This document shows, in pieces, positions 23,986-36,910 of a DNA stretch of 64,000 nt. A program made the translations under genes and the position numbers. The notes under the pieces were generated by a model. The model made no database searches. It was not told where the DNA came from and saw nothing but the letters and a program-made list of their open reading frames with translations. The stretch comes from Vinca minor (lineage: Eukaryota > Streptophyta > Magnoliopsida > Gentianales > Apocynaceae), in assembly GCA_026122235.1 (NCBI GenBank), contig JAOCZM010000284.1, positions 4,526,001 to 4,590,000 of the forward strand, read 5' to 3'. The first letter of the stretch is position 1. Every line of letters starts with the position of its first letter.

Positions 23986-25084
23986 AATTAGGGTCTTGCT
24001 TAAAAAGGTATCCAAACTCAAATACATTCAAAGAAGAAATTGTTTATAATACCCATCATACAAAAAAAAAAAAAAAAATTAAAGAAAAAGGAAAAAGAAA
24101 GCTAAATAAAATGTAAAAAAGGGAAATTTTAGAAAAGAGAATTATTTATGATACTTATAAATTTGAACAACATTTATCTTCATTACCACTCTCTAAATCT
24201 GGGAGACCCGATAGTGTATCATTCACAAATATACCTAATATAATAAAAAAAAAAATTAGTCTGAGTATACTGAGTTGAATCATTTGAGAACAAAAAACTT
24301 ACTAAATATCATAATTAACCTACTGAAAAATACAACTTTTAGCTCATAATTAACTTATAGAGAAAGATACTCCTAAACAATTTATCAACGGCCAGTACAA
24401 TAAAGTATCATATCAATTATTCAAAATGATTCTTAGGAAGTTTACATATCCTGGACACTTATTTAGACGTTTCATAGAATTTGACGGATCTTATAAATTC
24501 ATTTTAATTGGCCACACCAGAGACAGAATGCTTTGACTGCACCATGAAACTTTTGGCGAGCAATATTATATGTGTCATGGCTAGACCTTTCATCTTATTG
24601 TTTCTGGTGTTGTTATTTCCAAAAGTATTTTAAATTTTAATTTCTTTTCCCTTGGATAAAATAGTTTGCTAGCATACCCAACAAGACACATTTATTTTTT
24701 ATGTCAAGTCTAGGTTACTCTAATCTCTAACAATTTAATCTCTTAGATGAGTTATGAATGACAAAGAATCCCCTTCAGATGGATGAGAGGAACTTATGCT
24801 TCTTAAAGCATCAGAAAAGGAAGGGATAACAGATACTTCCATTTATGTATTAATTTATTCTATAACCCCTTTTGCATTATGTCAGACGAAGGCCTAACTG
24901 CTGCTTCAGTTGAAATGCTTCCTTCAAGTTGCTAAAATTTCTCTCCCAGAACGTTTTTGGTTTAGAACACGTAAATGACTGATAACTAGAGGATGTGATT
25001 CTTCAAGAATATAATTGTTTCTCTTTTTCTTTTGTCCTGAATTTTCCTCATTATTTGCTTTTAAATTCAAATTCTTTCTTGAAG

Positions 25085-28000
25085 GTTGGAGTCTCCAAGT
25101 TTTAAGCTACTGGGAATCATGTTAGTCATATCTGTGGGAATACTGTTGACCAGTAAGCATCTCCATCTTTCTAGTCGCCTGGTGCGTTTACTGCACAGTC
25201 TCTGACATTTGTCTTCTCATTCTTGTTTCGCATCAGTTAGATCAAATGCATTTATTTATTTATTTGGTTTTGTTTTAAAATTTTAAATCAGAACCATTTG
25301 ACATCTTTTTTGAAAAAAAATAAATTTAATGTTCAGTTGCATAAGAGAAAGTTAATTTTCCATTTCTTTTTTCGGGATTGAGCCATGAAAGTCTTCTTTT
25401 TATGTGTTTGGAGTATTTTCTTCTCCTGGCTAATCAACGATTTTCTCTGCATATCAATTATGCAGTTGCAAAGGAAGCAGAGTTCGAGTTTTGGGGTTTT
25501 CTCTTTGTTATGCTTGCTGCTGTTATGTCTGGGTTCCGGTGGACCATGACTCAAATTCTTCTTCAGGTAAAGCCTTCTTTTTGGTTCTGTTACATTATCT
25601 TATCATATTATTGGATTCCACGTTTTTAAAAAACTGTCTTACAATTAATGAACTTATTTGCTTTCGTTGTTTTGTGTCTGTTTCATGCTGTTTGCTGCAT
25701 TCTGATCCGGGATAAAGAAAGAAACATACGGTAAGCTTTACTATAGTTTAAACTTCAAGTTTATGAAATTCCAAGCTATTAAATCTTCCATTTCCTTGTA
25801 ATTTCTAGGAAGCTTGTTTGCAAATGTTTTTTGGATATTGATAGTTTATCAATTGTTGGATTGTTTCCAGGTCTTAAAAATCCTCTTACATTGATGAGCT
25901 ACGTGACTCCAGTAATGGCTGTTGCTACAGCTCTTCTGTCTCTTTTGATGGATCCATGGCATGATTTCAAGAACAGCAACTACTTTGATAACTCATGGCA
26001 TATTTTTAGGAGTTGTTTGCTGATGCTTTTTGGTGGAACTATTGCATTTTTTATGGTACCTTTTCTTTTTCCTCTCAGTTTAACCTTCAAGGATGCCATA
26101 GGATGTGATTGAGTTTTGTAAGCCCTAAGGGCGAACGAACTCTGTTTTTGATATTGGACAAACATTTGATGTTGTGTCTAATGATCTTAATCTTTGTGAT
26201 AGAATATTGGAAATCTTGTAGGAAGCTCTAAGTACTTCAATCAAGCCATGTTCAAGATTCAAAGTCATACTATTCAAGGCTCATCTATGAAGATTGAAGA
26301 TTGAAGACTTAGTTTGGTTAGTTTAGCTTTGTCGTCATTAGTCGTAATCTTTAAAGCTCTAACCAAAGCTCCTATGAACATAAGCTTCTCACTCTAGTCT
26401 TGCATACATGATTTCATAAACACGTTTTCAAAAGGCAAAAGTTTCAAATGTGTTCTTATCCAAAAAGCCTTTGATTTCAAGTATAAGTCTTTTAGAAAAG
26501 TTTTCCAAGTATTCTTATTTGTTACCTTTTAGGAAAACCTTTTTAGACTTTAAAAGACTTTAAAAGATTTCAAAACGTGTGAAAAATCACTTTGGAAGTT
26601 CGGTCAACCGAGCTCAAGTTCGGTTCAACCGTCGAGAAACTGAGACTTGGAAAAGTTCAGTTCGGTCGACCTTTCTCTACTTCGGTCGACCGAGGTTCCC
26701 TTTAGTGGATCCGAAGTTGGCCTGGTTCGGTCGACCGACCATGGCTTCGGTCAACCGAAGCTTGGTTCGGTCATCCGAGGTTTCCTGAACGGTCAACCGA
26801 ACTCTGCTTTTACTAGCCGTTATTTGACCGTTGGAGACTCGATTTTCAGCCTATTTTGAAATGTATTTATACTCCAAAGCTAGAGAATCATTCTAAGGCT
26901 TGCATATCAAATATTCATTGATCTCTCATCAAGCCAAAACACTTTCAAAGCTAAATACTCTTCATCCTTATGATCTAAAAGCATTCAAGAGTATTCTTTC
27001 AAAAGCAAGACAAAGAGTGAACTTCATATGTTCAAAGAGCTATAAATTGTTGTGCTTCAAAGGTATTAATCTTTCACTTAGAAGAGTGAACTTAATTGTA
27101 TTGTTCTTAAACCTTTTCATTCCCTTTCTTAGTGATAGGGTTATTATTGTAAGTCCTACTTTGTGTGGGCATCCTTTGGTTGTAAAGTCCTACTTTGTGT
27201 GGGCAATTGTAAAAGTCCTACTTTGTGTGGGCATCTTCTTAGTGAAGTTTGTTGAAATCCTTGGGTGCGGCTCAAGGTAGTGGATGTAGATTCTAAGTGA
27301 ATCGAACCACTCTAAATCCTTTGTCTTGTTGATTGGGTTTTTGCTTTAGCTTTCATTCATCTTGCTCAAGTTCTCACTTGCATTGATTAGTATTCGAAAA
27401 AGTTAGCAAGATTAGTTAAAACCCAATTCACCCCCCCCCTCTTGTGTTTTACAAGTTTTACGCTGGTTGTCACGAGACCTACCTCAACCCTCCTCCTTTA
27501 TCCGGGCTTGGGACCGACAATAAGTGTCACGGACTAAAGTCCTCAACACTCATTGGCGGAACCGGTGTGGATGACCTTACGTGATTCTTTCATTGGTTCA
27601 TGTATCCGACCCCAATCTTTTGGGATTAAGGCTTGGTTGTTGTTGTTGTTTAACCTTTAGGGATAGGTTTGGACTTTCAAGTGATTTTTCTGAAAATACT
27701 TTGTTTTCTCGGTGTCGAGATGGCTTTATCCTATTATAAAGTATTTCCAAACTGGTTCTAGATGTTGAATACCAAAATACTCCCTCCGTTTCAAAATAGT
27801 TGTCAAAATTCTCCACTTTTCTTGTTTAAAGTTGCTTGTCAATCTCGTAAATTACTAGTGTATCTATTAGTCTCATTCTAATTTTACCCTTAATAATCTT
27901 AAATAGCGTATTTATTTCTTTCAAGTATCACACTTATTAAATAGGGTTACTTGAGTCATTATACATTGTCCTTGTATGAATTTTAAAAAACCCTTATTTC

Positions 28001-30878
28001 CAGTACCTTGTCTCTATCTTCTATTTCAGCTCTCAAAGTCAACTGTGAAATTTTGTTACTGTCTAGAAGGTGACGGTGTTTGTTCTTTTGTAGGTGTTGA
28101 CAGAATATGTTCTTGTGTCGATAACAAGTGCAGTAACAGTAACAATTGCGGGGGTTGTGAAAGAGGCTGTGACGATCTTGGTATGAATTATATTGTGAAT
28201 TTCTTCCAGTAAACTCCCTTAGTTGTTATTTTGAGATGGCAACCGAACTGTTTGCTTACAGTAGAAAAGAACATGGCACTTTTCTGATGGCACTAATTGA
28301 AAGAATGAGAGGTCCCAAATAATGGATTGATTAATTGCTAGTTTTTTCTTTTCGAAGTGGTTTGTCGTAAATTGTGAAAGCAGCATTTTGTCCTTTTCTG
28401 TTGCTTTATAAATCAGTTTGCTTATTCCATATTGCAACCAATGGAACATATGACTTGGCAAAAAATAAAAAAATAAAAAAAAAAAAAAAAAAAAAAAAAT
28501 CAATGGAACATTTGAAGAACATTTGTTCACTTTCAAAGATGTCACAGTTTGAAGATATATAATGATAAATTTTACCATCTCTTACTTTTAGTTAGGTCGT
28601 GTGCACACTTTAATGAACTGCTATGCAGTACGCAAGTCCAGCTTTATTTTTATTTTCATTTCTCTCTATTTTTTTAGATTAAGTTTACTTTCGAAGTTAT
28701 TTAGGGTATTTGTTGAGTGGAGAAGGTCATGACATGGTACTGGTTTCACTTTTGATTTGAAGTTTCTCGTTTGTTGCGTCCTTTATTATTTATTTAGTTT
28801 TAGTACTTGCATGAAATTAGATAATTTATTCAAGAGCATCCTTTTGTTTTTCTTTAGCTTGTTGATTGGTTTATCTACTGCTGCAATATCAGCTTTACTT
28901 AATGTTGAGACCCCAATATGTAGAATCTTCCCTAGCCAAGAATCAGTTTTCTGATACCATATAACCTTATTTGAAATGCATTCAGGTTGCAGTTTTTTAC
29001 TTCCACGACGAGTTTACTTGGTTAAAAGGGGTCGGTCTTATCACAATAATGATTGGCGTCAGTTTATTCAACTGGTACAAGTAAGTGATCGCATAAAGTG
29101 TTATACTAATTTTGCCTTCTTGTTAATCCGTTTCCTCTCATTGACAATTTATCTCATGCTTCATTTATGCTTTTCTGTTCATAGAATCTATCCATCTAGC
29201 TGTAACTATATCTAGTGTATTAATGTCAATTTAACAATGAGACTCAGCTTTAAGATTTCGGTCAACATCTGCTCCCGTCCTTCATGGAAAAACAGAACAC
29301 GTTCTTATTGTTTCCCGATTTCCACTCAACAAACAATAAAACTTGAATCTTGAATTTATGCAATGTCTTTTTTTTTTGGTAAAATAGCATAAATATAATA
29401 AAAAACAAAATCCTTATCCCGTAGGATAAGGGACAAAGTTATTACAATTAGGCCTATCTAGTAAAACCTCCTGTCCATATCCTGCCACTATAAGGCTAAC
29501 AAAAGGATGGATATGGATAGGGGTATCAGAAATAGACCTATCAAAAGTAGCCCCACGGGCATCCCCTGCCGCTAGTTGGCTAAGAAACGGGGGTAGAGAG
29601 TCAAAAACTACAATGTCAGAGGAAGAAGCATGTCCTCCAGCTGTAGAATTTATGCAATGTCTACAGGTCCTTCAAATAGAGTAATCCGAAAAAGTAACCT
29701 TATTGCCAATTTGCCGTCTCACTGGTTCAAAACCTTCTGATTGAAATTTCAGAGGAACTTCTCTTAGCTAATATTGACATCGCGTACTGATTTGAATTAA
29801 TCACGCATGATCAATTTTAATTATTAAGTTACCTTTTTTTTTTTTTTTTTTTAAATATTTGATTGTGTTTAGAAGCTGAATAAATTATACTTTTGAGATA
29901 GTAGATGTTGCTTTTATCACGACAGTACATGATAGTAGATGTTCCCCGTCCCAAATTGAATGTCCCCAAACTTGTATAAAAATTAAGAAAGTTGCCATAA
30001 TGTCCTTATTAGTAAAAGATATTAACAGTAGGACTGTAGGACAACCTATAAGAGGTTAGTTACGGGAGTCCAAGGAGAAAATACATTCACTCCAAGAAAG
30101 TGAGATGGGGAAATATTAGCTTTCTGATGAACTTTTTTGTCAAGCTTCTGCTTTGTCATTTATGAACGTGATATATCGAGAAATAGCATATTACAGGTAT
30201 TTAACAACATGTGTCTGGGCAACCTGTTAGAGCTGAATGGTTCAACATGATTTACCCAATTTTGCCGGTAGTATTCATCCTTTATTTAGCCATACTTGAT
30301 TTGTACAGACATATAAAAAGGGTTAAATCACTCCCCATCGTTACACCCGCAAACAAGAAACAACCTCTGCTTTTCTCTTGATCCGCCGTTTATTTATGGA
30401 GATACTACTACACCAAAATGAAAATTCATCTGGACCTTTCATTTTTTAATGTAAGATACGCTTTTATTTCCTAGTAAATTATGTTATCTGTAAATTTAGA
30501 TGAACTACTTGGAGGAAGGTGGAACTTTCTTGTAAAAACGAACCTTTTATGTCTGACATCAAAATGGATAGTTATTATCTTTTTTTTATTTATTTAAATG
30601 TAAGGAGGGTCGATAGTGGTTCCTCACTTCCCCTCCAGCATGACTCGAACTCCCGACCTGCCGGTTGGATAGTTATTATCTTTGTTTATACACGAAGAGG
30701 TCCCAGATTTTTTTTTCCCTTTAATCCAATATTTATTTACCTTGAGATTACATTATGCAGATACGAGAAGCTGCAGAAAGGCGAAACAACTGAAGATGAA
30801 ATGAGAGCGTCAACAGAAAGTGCAGCTGCAAAATATGTTATTCTCGAAGAGATGGATGAACTAGATGACGGTCCTTGA
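25085..30878 (+). CDS. Sugar-phosphate/nucleotide-sugar translocator (TPT/DUF250 family), 3' half of gene
   Basis: Seven exons fit together in one uninterrupted frame of 221 residues: 25085-25152, 25466-25566, 25718-25730, 25871-26055, 28094-28180, 28986-29080 and 30761-30878 (TGA). Every visible intron is GT-AG. The peptide has the multi-span TPT pattern (LLGIMLVISVGILLT; FWGFLFVMLAAVMSGFRWT; a small KETYG exon; LTLMSYVTPVMAVATALLS; VLTEYVLVSITSAVTVTIAG; LKGVGLITIMIGVSLFNWYK) and a charged cytosolic tail. It resembles Arabidopsis At1g06470-type proteins (about 400 aa), of which it covers the C-terminal half. Such proteins exchange phosphorylated or nucleotide sugars across internal membranes. 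No 5' exons were found within 25 kb upstream; they may lie beyond inserted transposons or be lost. Confidence 0.8.
26117..27453 (+). mobile_element. Solo LTR of the SIRE-type copia family, TSD AGTTT
   Basis: 1,337 bp from TGTAAGCCCTAAGGGCG to CTCTTGTGTTTTACA, homologous to the LTR at 14000-15319 in opposite orientation. A perfect 5-bp duplication AGTTT flanks it (26112-26116; 27454-27458), and no internal sequence or second LTR is present, as expected after LTR-LTR recombination. It sits in a translocator intron, 62 bp after the exon ending at 26055. A CGGTCGACCG-type palindrome cluster is at about 26595-26800. Confidence 0.93.
27594..27655 (+). mobile_element. SINE 3' domain ending in (TTG)n
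   Basis: CCCCAATCTTTTGGGATTAAGGCTTGG followed by TTG repeats matches the 3' domain shared by many angiosperm SINEs (TS/Au type). The 5' tRNA part was not delimited; a GC-richer stretch at 27470-27590 may belong to the same unit. Confidence 0.5.
29369..29645 (-). mobile_element. Truncated LINE-like retroposon with 17-bp TSD
   Basis: A 277-bp insertion is flanked by the perfect duplication GAATTTATGCAATGTCT (29352-29368; 29646-29662) and begins with a poly-T run, so its poly-A tail is on the minus strand. These are marks of target-primed reverse transcription. The minus strand has a short open stretch ending shortly before the tail that I cannot assign; a 5'-truncated LINE or processed copy is likely. 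It lies in the large last intron of the translocator gene. Confidence 0.8.
30584..30665 (-). mobile_element. Short SINE fragment with 18-bp TSD
   Basis: The duplication TGGATAGTTATTATCTTT flanks an 82-bp insert (30565-30583 with one extra T; 30666-30683). It has poly-T at the left and, on the minus strand, a B-box-like GAGTTCGAGTC. This fits a SINE inserted on the minus strand in the last translocator intron. Confidence 0.7.
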
Positions 30879-31199
30879 AGTTCAATTTCTGCATTTCCCG
30901 ATCCACCAAGTCTGGGTAAGCCATTTACAGTTTATGCTTTTTACCTTCATTTGATGTGTAGTGATTTTCTTTCTTCAAAAAGCATTTATTTTTTAAATCA
31001 AATGCTCAAAATTGTTTTTATGCTTAATACTATCTGCAAATGAGAATACATATCGCAATCAAGAACTTAACGAGGGGCATGAAAGGAAGCAACAATTCTA
31101 GCATTGATCATTCATCTTTAGATGTTTAACTATCGTCTCTTCTTATGTTTGTTTGTACAATGATTACTAACATATACTTTCTCCGAATACTGCTAGATG

Positions 31200-31566
31200 A
31201 TTGGCGCGAGAATAGTCAGGGACCGGTGCCATATTTTATCTGCGCATTTTTTATTTTGTAAAATAAACTCTTCAGGGGAATATTGGTTGATCCATGATTT
31301 ACAAACTGCAGTTCTGTGTGGCAAAAATCCCAACAATTTGTGCTATTAAAGGAAAGTATTTGTTGTATAGTGAGAGAGATGGCATTTTTGTTTATTTCTA
31401 TGTTGAAAAATGCACTCAATTTTGAATTGTAAATGTGTTGCACTACGTAAATGAAATTCTACATCCCATGTATGATTTTTTTTTTTTGCTCGTTTGGTCT
31501 TGTTATAAGATGATAAGAACCTTTGAGAATTGAAAATATATTTGGCTTGTTTTTTATTTCTTGGAT

Positions 31567-31600
<34 letters not shown>

Positions 31601-32028
31601 CTTTTGGCCCAAGGGTGTTCATTTGATTTTTTTTAGCTCAATTTCAGTTCTATTTCGATTTAAAAAAAAATCAGAAAGATTAAACCCGTTCCGCTTGGAT
31701 CCATAAAAAAATATTATATCGTTTTTGGGTAACATATTAGCCGCCCACTAGTGTTGATAGAGCCACAATTGGTAGCTTTAATGAAATGGTAATTCTAATA
31801 TAGAACATGTTTATTGGATCAGAATTTTCCTTGATGAAATAAGAGATTTTCCGGTTGATGCTTCCTAGCTACGCAAGAGTCATTCACTGAAGTCTCTAAA
31901 AGATCACGATGGCATCATGCATTTTAGTGCCCATGACAAGGTCGGAAGTCTGAGTTATTTGGGAAGCGATTGTTCAGCAAATGATTTAACAAGATCAGGG
32001 AACTTTTGAATATTGGTTCCAAAAAAAA
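31200..32028. other. Intergenic DNA behind the translocator gene
   Basis: No gene is visible. It contains a (TAA)n/(TTA)n palindromic microsatellite at about 31567-31600 and poly-T runs; the 3' untranslated region of the translocator probably ends in the first few hundred bases. Confidence 0.5.
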
Positions 32029-32177
32029 CTAAGGACCCTTATAAGATTGGTGAGTTACTACTACGTGGCTCAACTAATTTATTAGGCAATCGATATTGGT
32101 GTCCTAATTTATTTTTCAAAAAACTATTTTTTCACCTCAAAGTTATTAAATGGTCATTACACTTATAAAAAATGCAC

Positions 32178-35100
32178 GGGATGTGCTGTGGTGCCGAATG
32201 AAAAAATATTCGGCACCTAAAGAATGGAGGTAAACGAATGAAAAATTGACACGTGAAACAAAGTTACCTGCTATTGCAGGTTTTCAAGTTTTTTTTTTTT
32301 AAAAAAAAATTAATTAAATGAAATGGACGAATAAGAACTTGCCACGTCATCCAGTCATTTGACCGGTTACCTGTCAAACAGGTCAACACACTTTTGTTTA
32401 CCAATTTTTTTTAGTATTAGTAATTTTTGTATTTTTAATGGTAAAATTATCACACAATTTGGTAAATAAATAGTAAATGTTGAATATTAGTAGTTTATTT
32501 TATAATCTTACCATTTTTTCTTTGAAAGTTACTATTTTTATCATGAATATTCATATTATATAAAATAGTAAATTTACAAAGCAATAATGGTAAATTCCAT
32601 GACATAAAGAGTAATTTATTTTATAATAATGATAAATGGGGTGAAAATTTAAACTCACTATTTTAAAATAAAATTTATCACTTTAAGTTTTAATATTACC
32701 GTTTTTATGTCATTTGTAACCAATTGATAAAATGGTAAGTTTAGTGACACATTTGGTAATTTTATGTACCTTGTTTGTAAATTTTGTTAAATAAATTAGA
32801 AACTTATTTAAAGAATAAAAATCAATATATAAATATTCAAATTCAAACAAATCTTACTATTTTAATTTGAATTTTAATATTCTGTAAATTGGTAAAATTT
32901 ACAAATAATTTGGTAGTTTTTAAAATAAAATTATGAATTTTATGAATTAGTTGGAGTTATTTTTTTTAAAGTATTATTGTTACAAGATTATTTTTAATAT
33001 TTATAAATCAAGAATATGAAGAAAAAAAGAATTAACTTTAAAAGATAAAAGCATAAAACACTAAAAAAAATTGCAACGGGCTTCGTTTGACGCAACAAGT
33101 TTCGCCCCAAATAACAAAAAATTGCGATGAAAATTTCCGGTGACATAGAATGTTTATGCAAAAATTGCGATGGAACAAGGGGAATTAATAAACATTAGTG
33201 GGTCATAAAAGCAAAATATAAGATTATATAGACTAAAACATAATTTTTAACAATTAGTTCGTGACTTCCGATTTGATAGTACAAAAAACACTAACTAACA
33301 TTGATAGTAATTATGATATAATTTTCGATGATTATTGAGGGAGAATTCTATAATCATTCTATGTTACTACGTATTTTACGTATGGTTCATCTTTCAATCA
33401 TATAGGAATTTTTTTTTTAAAATGAGTGGATTTAGTGAATTAATGGTGTTCGATCAGAATCCCCTTTTGACTTTGCGCTCCTGACTCCACTATACTATTA
33501 TTAGTGAGGAATGATGGAATAATTACTTCACAGTTATATAAATATGGGGATATCATTCACATGGATATAGTCTCGCTTTGACTGCTTTAATATTAGTCTT
33601 TACATTTTCTCTTTCACTCGTAGTGTGGGGAAGAAGTGGACTCTACGGGTATTACTAGGGGGTAAAATTATAGTATTTGGATATAATATCCGCTAAATAA
33701 CATGGCTAATGTTAGAACTATAAAGAGTGGAGCATACTATAGAAGAATAAATTGCATCATATTGTTTTGATAGAATATCCATTAAGTGATTAATTAGTGA
33801 TTGACGTTATATAACAGTATTTGGATTGAGTTTAATCTAAGTAATGTAACTTTTACAACATTTCTTGTGTAATGTTAGAGTTACATGTAGGGAAGATAAT
33901 TATAATTAACTAACATTGATAGTATTTTGATAGAATATCCATTAAAGATAAATAAGTAATTGACATTATATAACTTGTACCAAACAAAGCTTATGTTATG
34001 TTTTTATAATCGTAATAAGTAATCGAATAACATTGTTTGTGTAAGGTTAAATTATAAAGATTGAAGAATATCCATTATAAAAAACACTAACTTACATTGA
34101 TATTATTTTGATAGAATATTCGTTAAATGCAAGTTTTACATCATGGCAATAATTAGTATAGATTATGCTTTGAAAATAAATTTCCAAATTAAAAATGTCT
34201 TTAAAAACATGTTTCAAAAAAACATTATTTGTTTTGGAGATAATGGGATTTGAACACGTGAACCTCTAAAAATATTGAAACTCACCTCTTCTCACCACTA
34301 AGCAAAAAGGAATTCAGTTAACAATTTTGATTACATTATAAACAATTTGTCGGTTTCTTTACTATGAACTATACAAAATATGTCTCATTACAAAATATTA
34401 TGTTGATCTCAATTTAAATTATTTAAACAAATGACCCGGATAATGTTTATCATTTATAAATTGAACCATTTCTTACGAGATATATTTTTTAAATTTATAA
34501 AATTACCTCAAATTTTTTATTTTGTAGCAAAATTAAATTTAGTTATTGTTAGAACACTATTTATTATAACATTTAGTCTAAACATTATGTGGTATAAAAT
34601 AATTAACACTAAATATTATAACAATGAAAAGATTACTTGTTATTATAAAATTAGAACTCGTGTTTGTCATAAGACACAATACTATAACGCATAGACTAAT
34701 AAAACACATGTTATAAAATGAATATATGCAACAGAAACAACGATCCTCAATATTAAACATTATTTGGTAACATGCACTAATTTTGGGTGTTTGTTGGTTA
34801 TCTTATAAATAAAATATATAGTATTGAAAAATATTTAATCCAAAGTATTATAAATTACTTATGAGTATATTAAACTTTTTATTATTTAGCAAAATTAAAA
34901 TATTAAACATGTTATTAATTTGTCTAATAAAAAAGAAAAAAATAATTGAAAATGTTGTATAAGAGAATTGAACCAATATCATTCCTATAACTTGTATTCT
35001 AGCCAAACAAAGAAATATACAATTTCTTAGGTACATTTTTTCATCTAGTTTGTTAATGACAGAGTTTTGTTAAATGAATGATGTTATACTACTGTGATTT

Positions 35101-36910
35101 TGCAGCATAGTAGGATTTAGTTCCAAAACGAATTTTATTCCTGGATGCTTTCTGACTTGCCACTGAGAATTCAGAAAACTTCATTTATGGAATGTAAAAT
35201 TATTGTTGTGTTTTGAAAATGATGTTTTTCAATCTTGGAATGTAAAATGTTAGGAGTTTGGAAAGAGATTCGGAAAAAAAATGGCAGCAAATTTAGTACT
35301 ACTTGATAAAAGGATGTCAGAAAGTTTTTATTAGTTGGTAAAAAGATGTCAGAAAATTTAGTGTAGCTATGTATCTAGATAGAGTAAGTATAGTAGGTCA
35401 AATATAAAAAAATATAATATATGACAAAATCCGTGAAATATATAAAATAGTAAACTTGTCTTTTTAAAAGGTCAAACTGAGTTCTTATTCATTTTAGACA
35501 AATTTTTTTACTCCAAAAGCATTTTCCAATAGAAATATCATAATCATTTTGGAGAAGAGAAAAAAAGAACACCAATTCATATGATGCGAATAGTATATAC
35601 AACTTCATCTTTTAATTTTAAATAAAACTATCATAAGTATTTTGGAGAAGATAAAAAAATAAAACCGCAGAGAAGATGATGTGAAAGGAGTAGATCTTCG
35701 GACTTTTAATTTTGTTTTTTTTAACAAGTGGAACAATGTAATTACTAATTAGTCCAAACCTATTAATTTTTCATAATTCAATAATATTTCACATATAATA
35801 ATTCCAATTAATATACTAGATTAAATAATATAAGATCCAAAGTCTATTTTCAATAATTATTACAAATATGAATCTTTATCATATAAAATACACATAAGTT
35901 TTACTATGGATATTTATTTTAAACAATGAATTAATCTCGATTAACTTTTTTTAGCAGGTTCTTCTTTTATCTTTTAAAGCTAATTCTTTTTTTTTTTTTT
36001 ATTAATTTAGGAATATTAAATAATATTTTTTAATATTTTTCTCATTATCGTTAAAAAAAGTATTCTTATTCTTATAAAAAGAAAATAATCTTGTAACAAT
36101 ACAACTTAAAAAAAAAAAAAGTAACTCCAATTAATTCATTAAAACTATTAATTTCATTTTAAAAAATTACCAAAGTATGTGAAAAATCTACCAATTTACA
36201 GAATAGTAATATTTATCCTAAAATGGTAAGATTTGTTCGAGTTTGAGTATTTATATAGTGATTTTTATTCTTTACAAAAGTTACTAATTGTTTAACAAAG
36301 ATTACAAACAATGTAAATAAAATTACCGAATTTGTTAATAAACTTACCATTTTATCATTTTATTAAAACAGAGATAAAAATGGTAAAATTATAATTTAAT
36401 TTGATATATTTTATTTTAAAATAGTAAGTTTTATTTTCACCACATTTACCATTTTTATAAAATATATTACTATTTTTGTCATTAAATTCACCATTGTTGT
36501 GTCTAAATTTACTATTTTATATAATATAAATATTAATGATAAAAATAGTAACTTTCAAAGAAAAAATGGTAAGATTATAAAATAAACTACTAATATTCAA
36601 CATTTACTATTTATTTATTCAAATTTACCAAATTGTGTCATAATTTTACCATTAAAAATACAAAAATTACTAATACTAAAAAAAATTGGTAAACAAAAGT
36701 GTATTGACCTGTTTGACAGGTAACCGGTCAAATGACTGGATGACATGGCAAGTTCTTATTCGTCCATTTCATTTATTTAATTATTTTTTTTAAAAAAAAC
36801 CTGAAAACCTGCAATAGCAGGTAACTTTGTTCCACGTGTCAATTTTTCATTCGTTTACCTCCATTCTTTAGGTGCCGAATATTTTTCCATTCGGCACCAC
36901 AGCACTTTCC
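32178..36910. mobile_element. Long-TIR Mutator-like element, non-autonomous, 9-bp TSD AAAATGCAC
   Basis: 4,733 bp bounded by GGGATGTGCTGTGGTGCCGAATG on the left and its imperfect complement (GGAAAGTGCTGTGGTGCCGAATG) on the right. A perfect 9-bp duplication AAAATGCAC lies at 32169-32177 and 36911-36919. The inverted termini stay alignable for roughly 830-850 bp (about 32178-33010 and 36060-36910). The paralogous site near 39205 has the target only once (AAAATACAC), an empty allele. The interior is very AT-rich with no transposase; a degenerate repeat with GATAGAATATYC recurs near 33768, 33929 and 34110. Confidence 0.88.

Larger units (their letters stand above)
20941..25084. other. AT-rich intergenic DNA with SINE-like and tandem sequences
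   Basis: No gene was found. It holds a GC hairpin (CCGTGCTATGCACGG at about 21261), three roughly 30-bp tandem units ending TTTATTCGACAAAAACTCA near 22645-22738, two tRNA-like sequences annotated separately, and poly-A runs. No upstream exon of the following translocator gene could be recognised. Confidence 0.6.

Noticed and set aside
27777..27805. Stowaway MITE (TACTCCCTCCGTTTCAAAATA)
   Set aside because: The left terminus is convincing, but the matching inverted right end and TA were not found nearby, so no element could be delimited. A similar orphan word occurs near 29945.
30519..30759. Coding sequence before the last translocator exon in one continuous frame
   Set aside because: It is intron read-through including a SINE fragment; the exon begins at 30761 after a proper AG acceptor.
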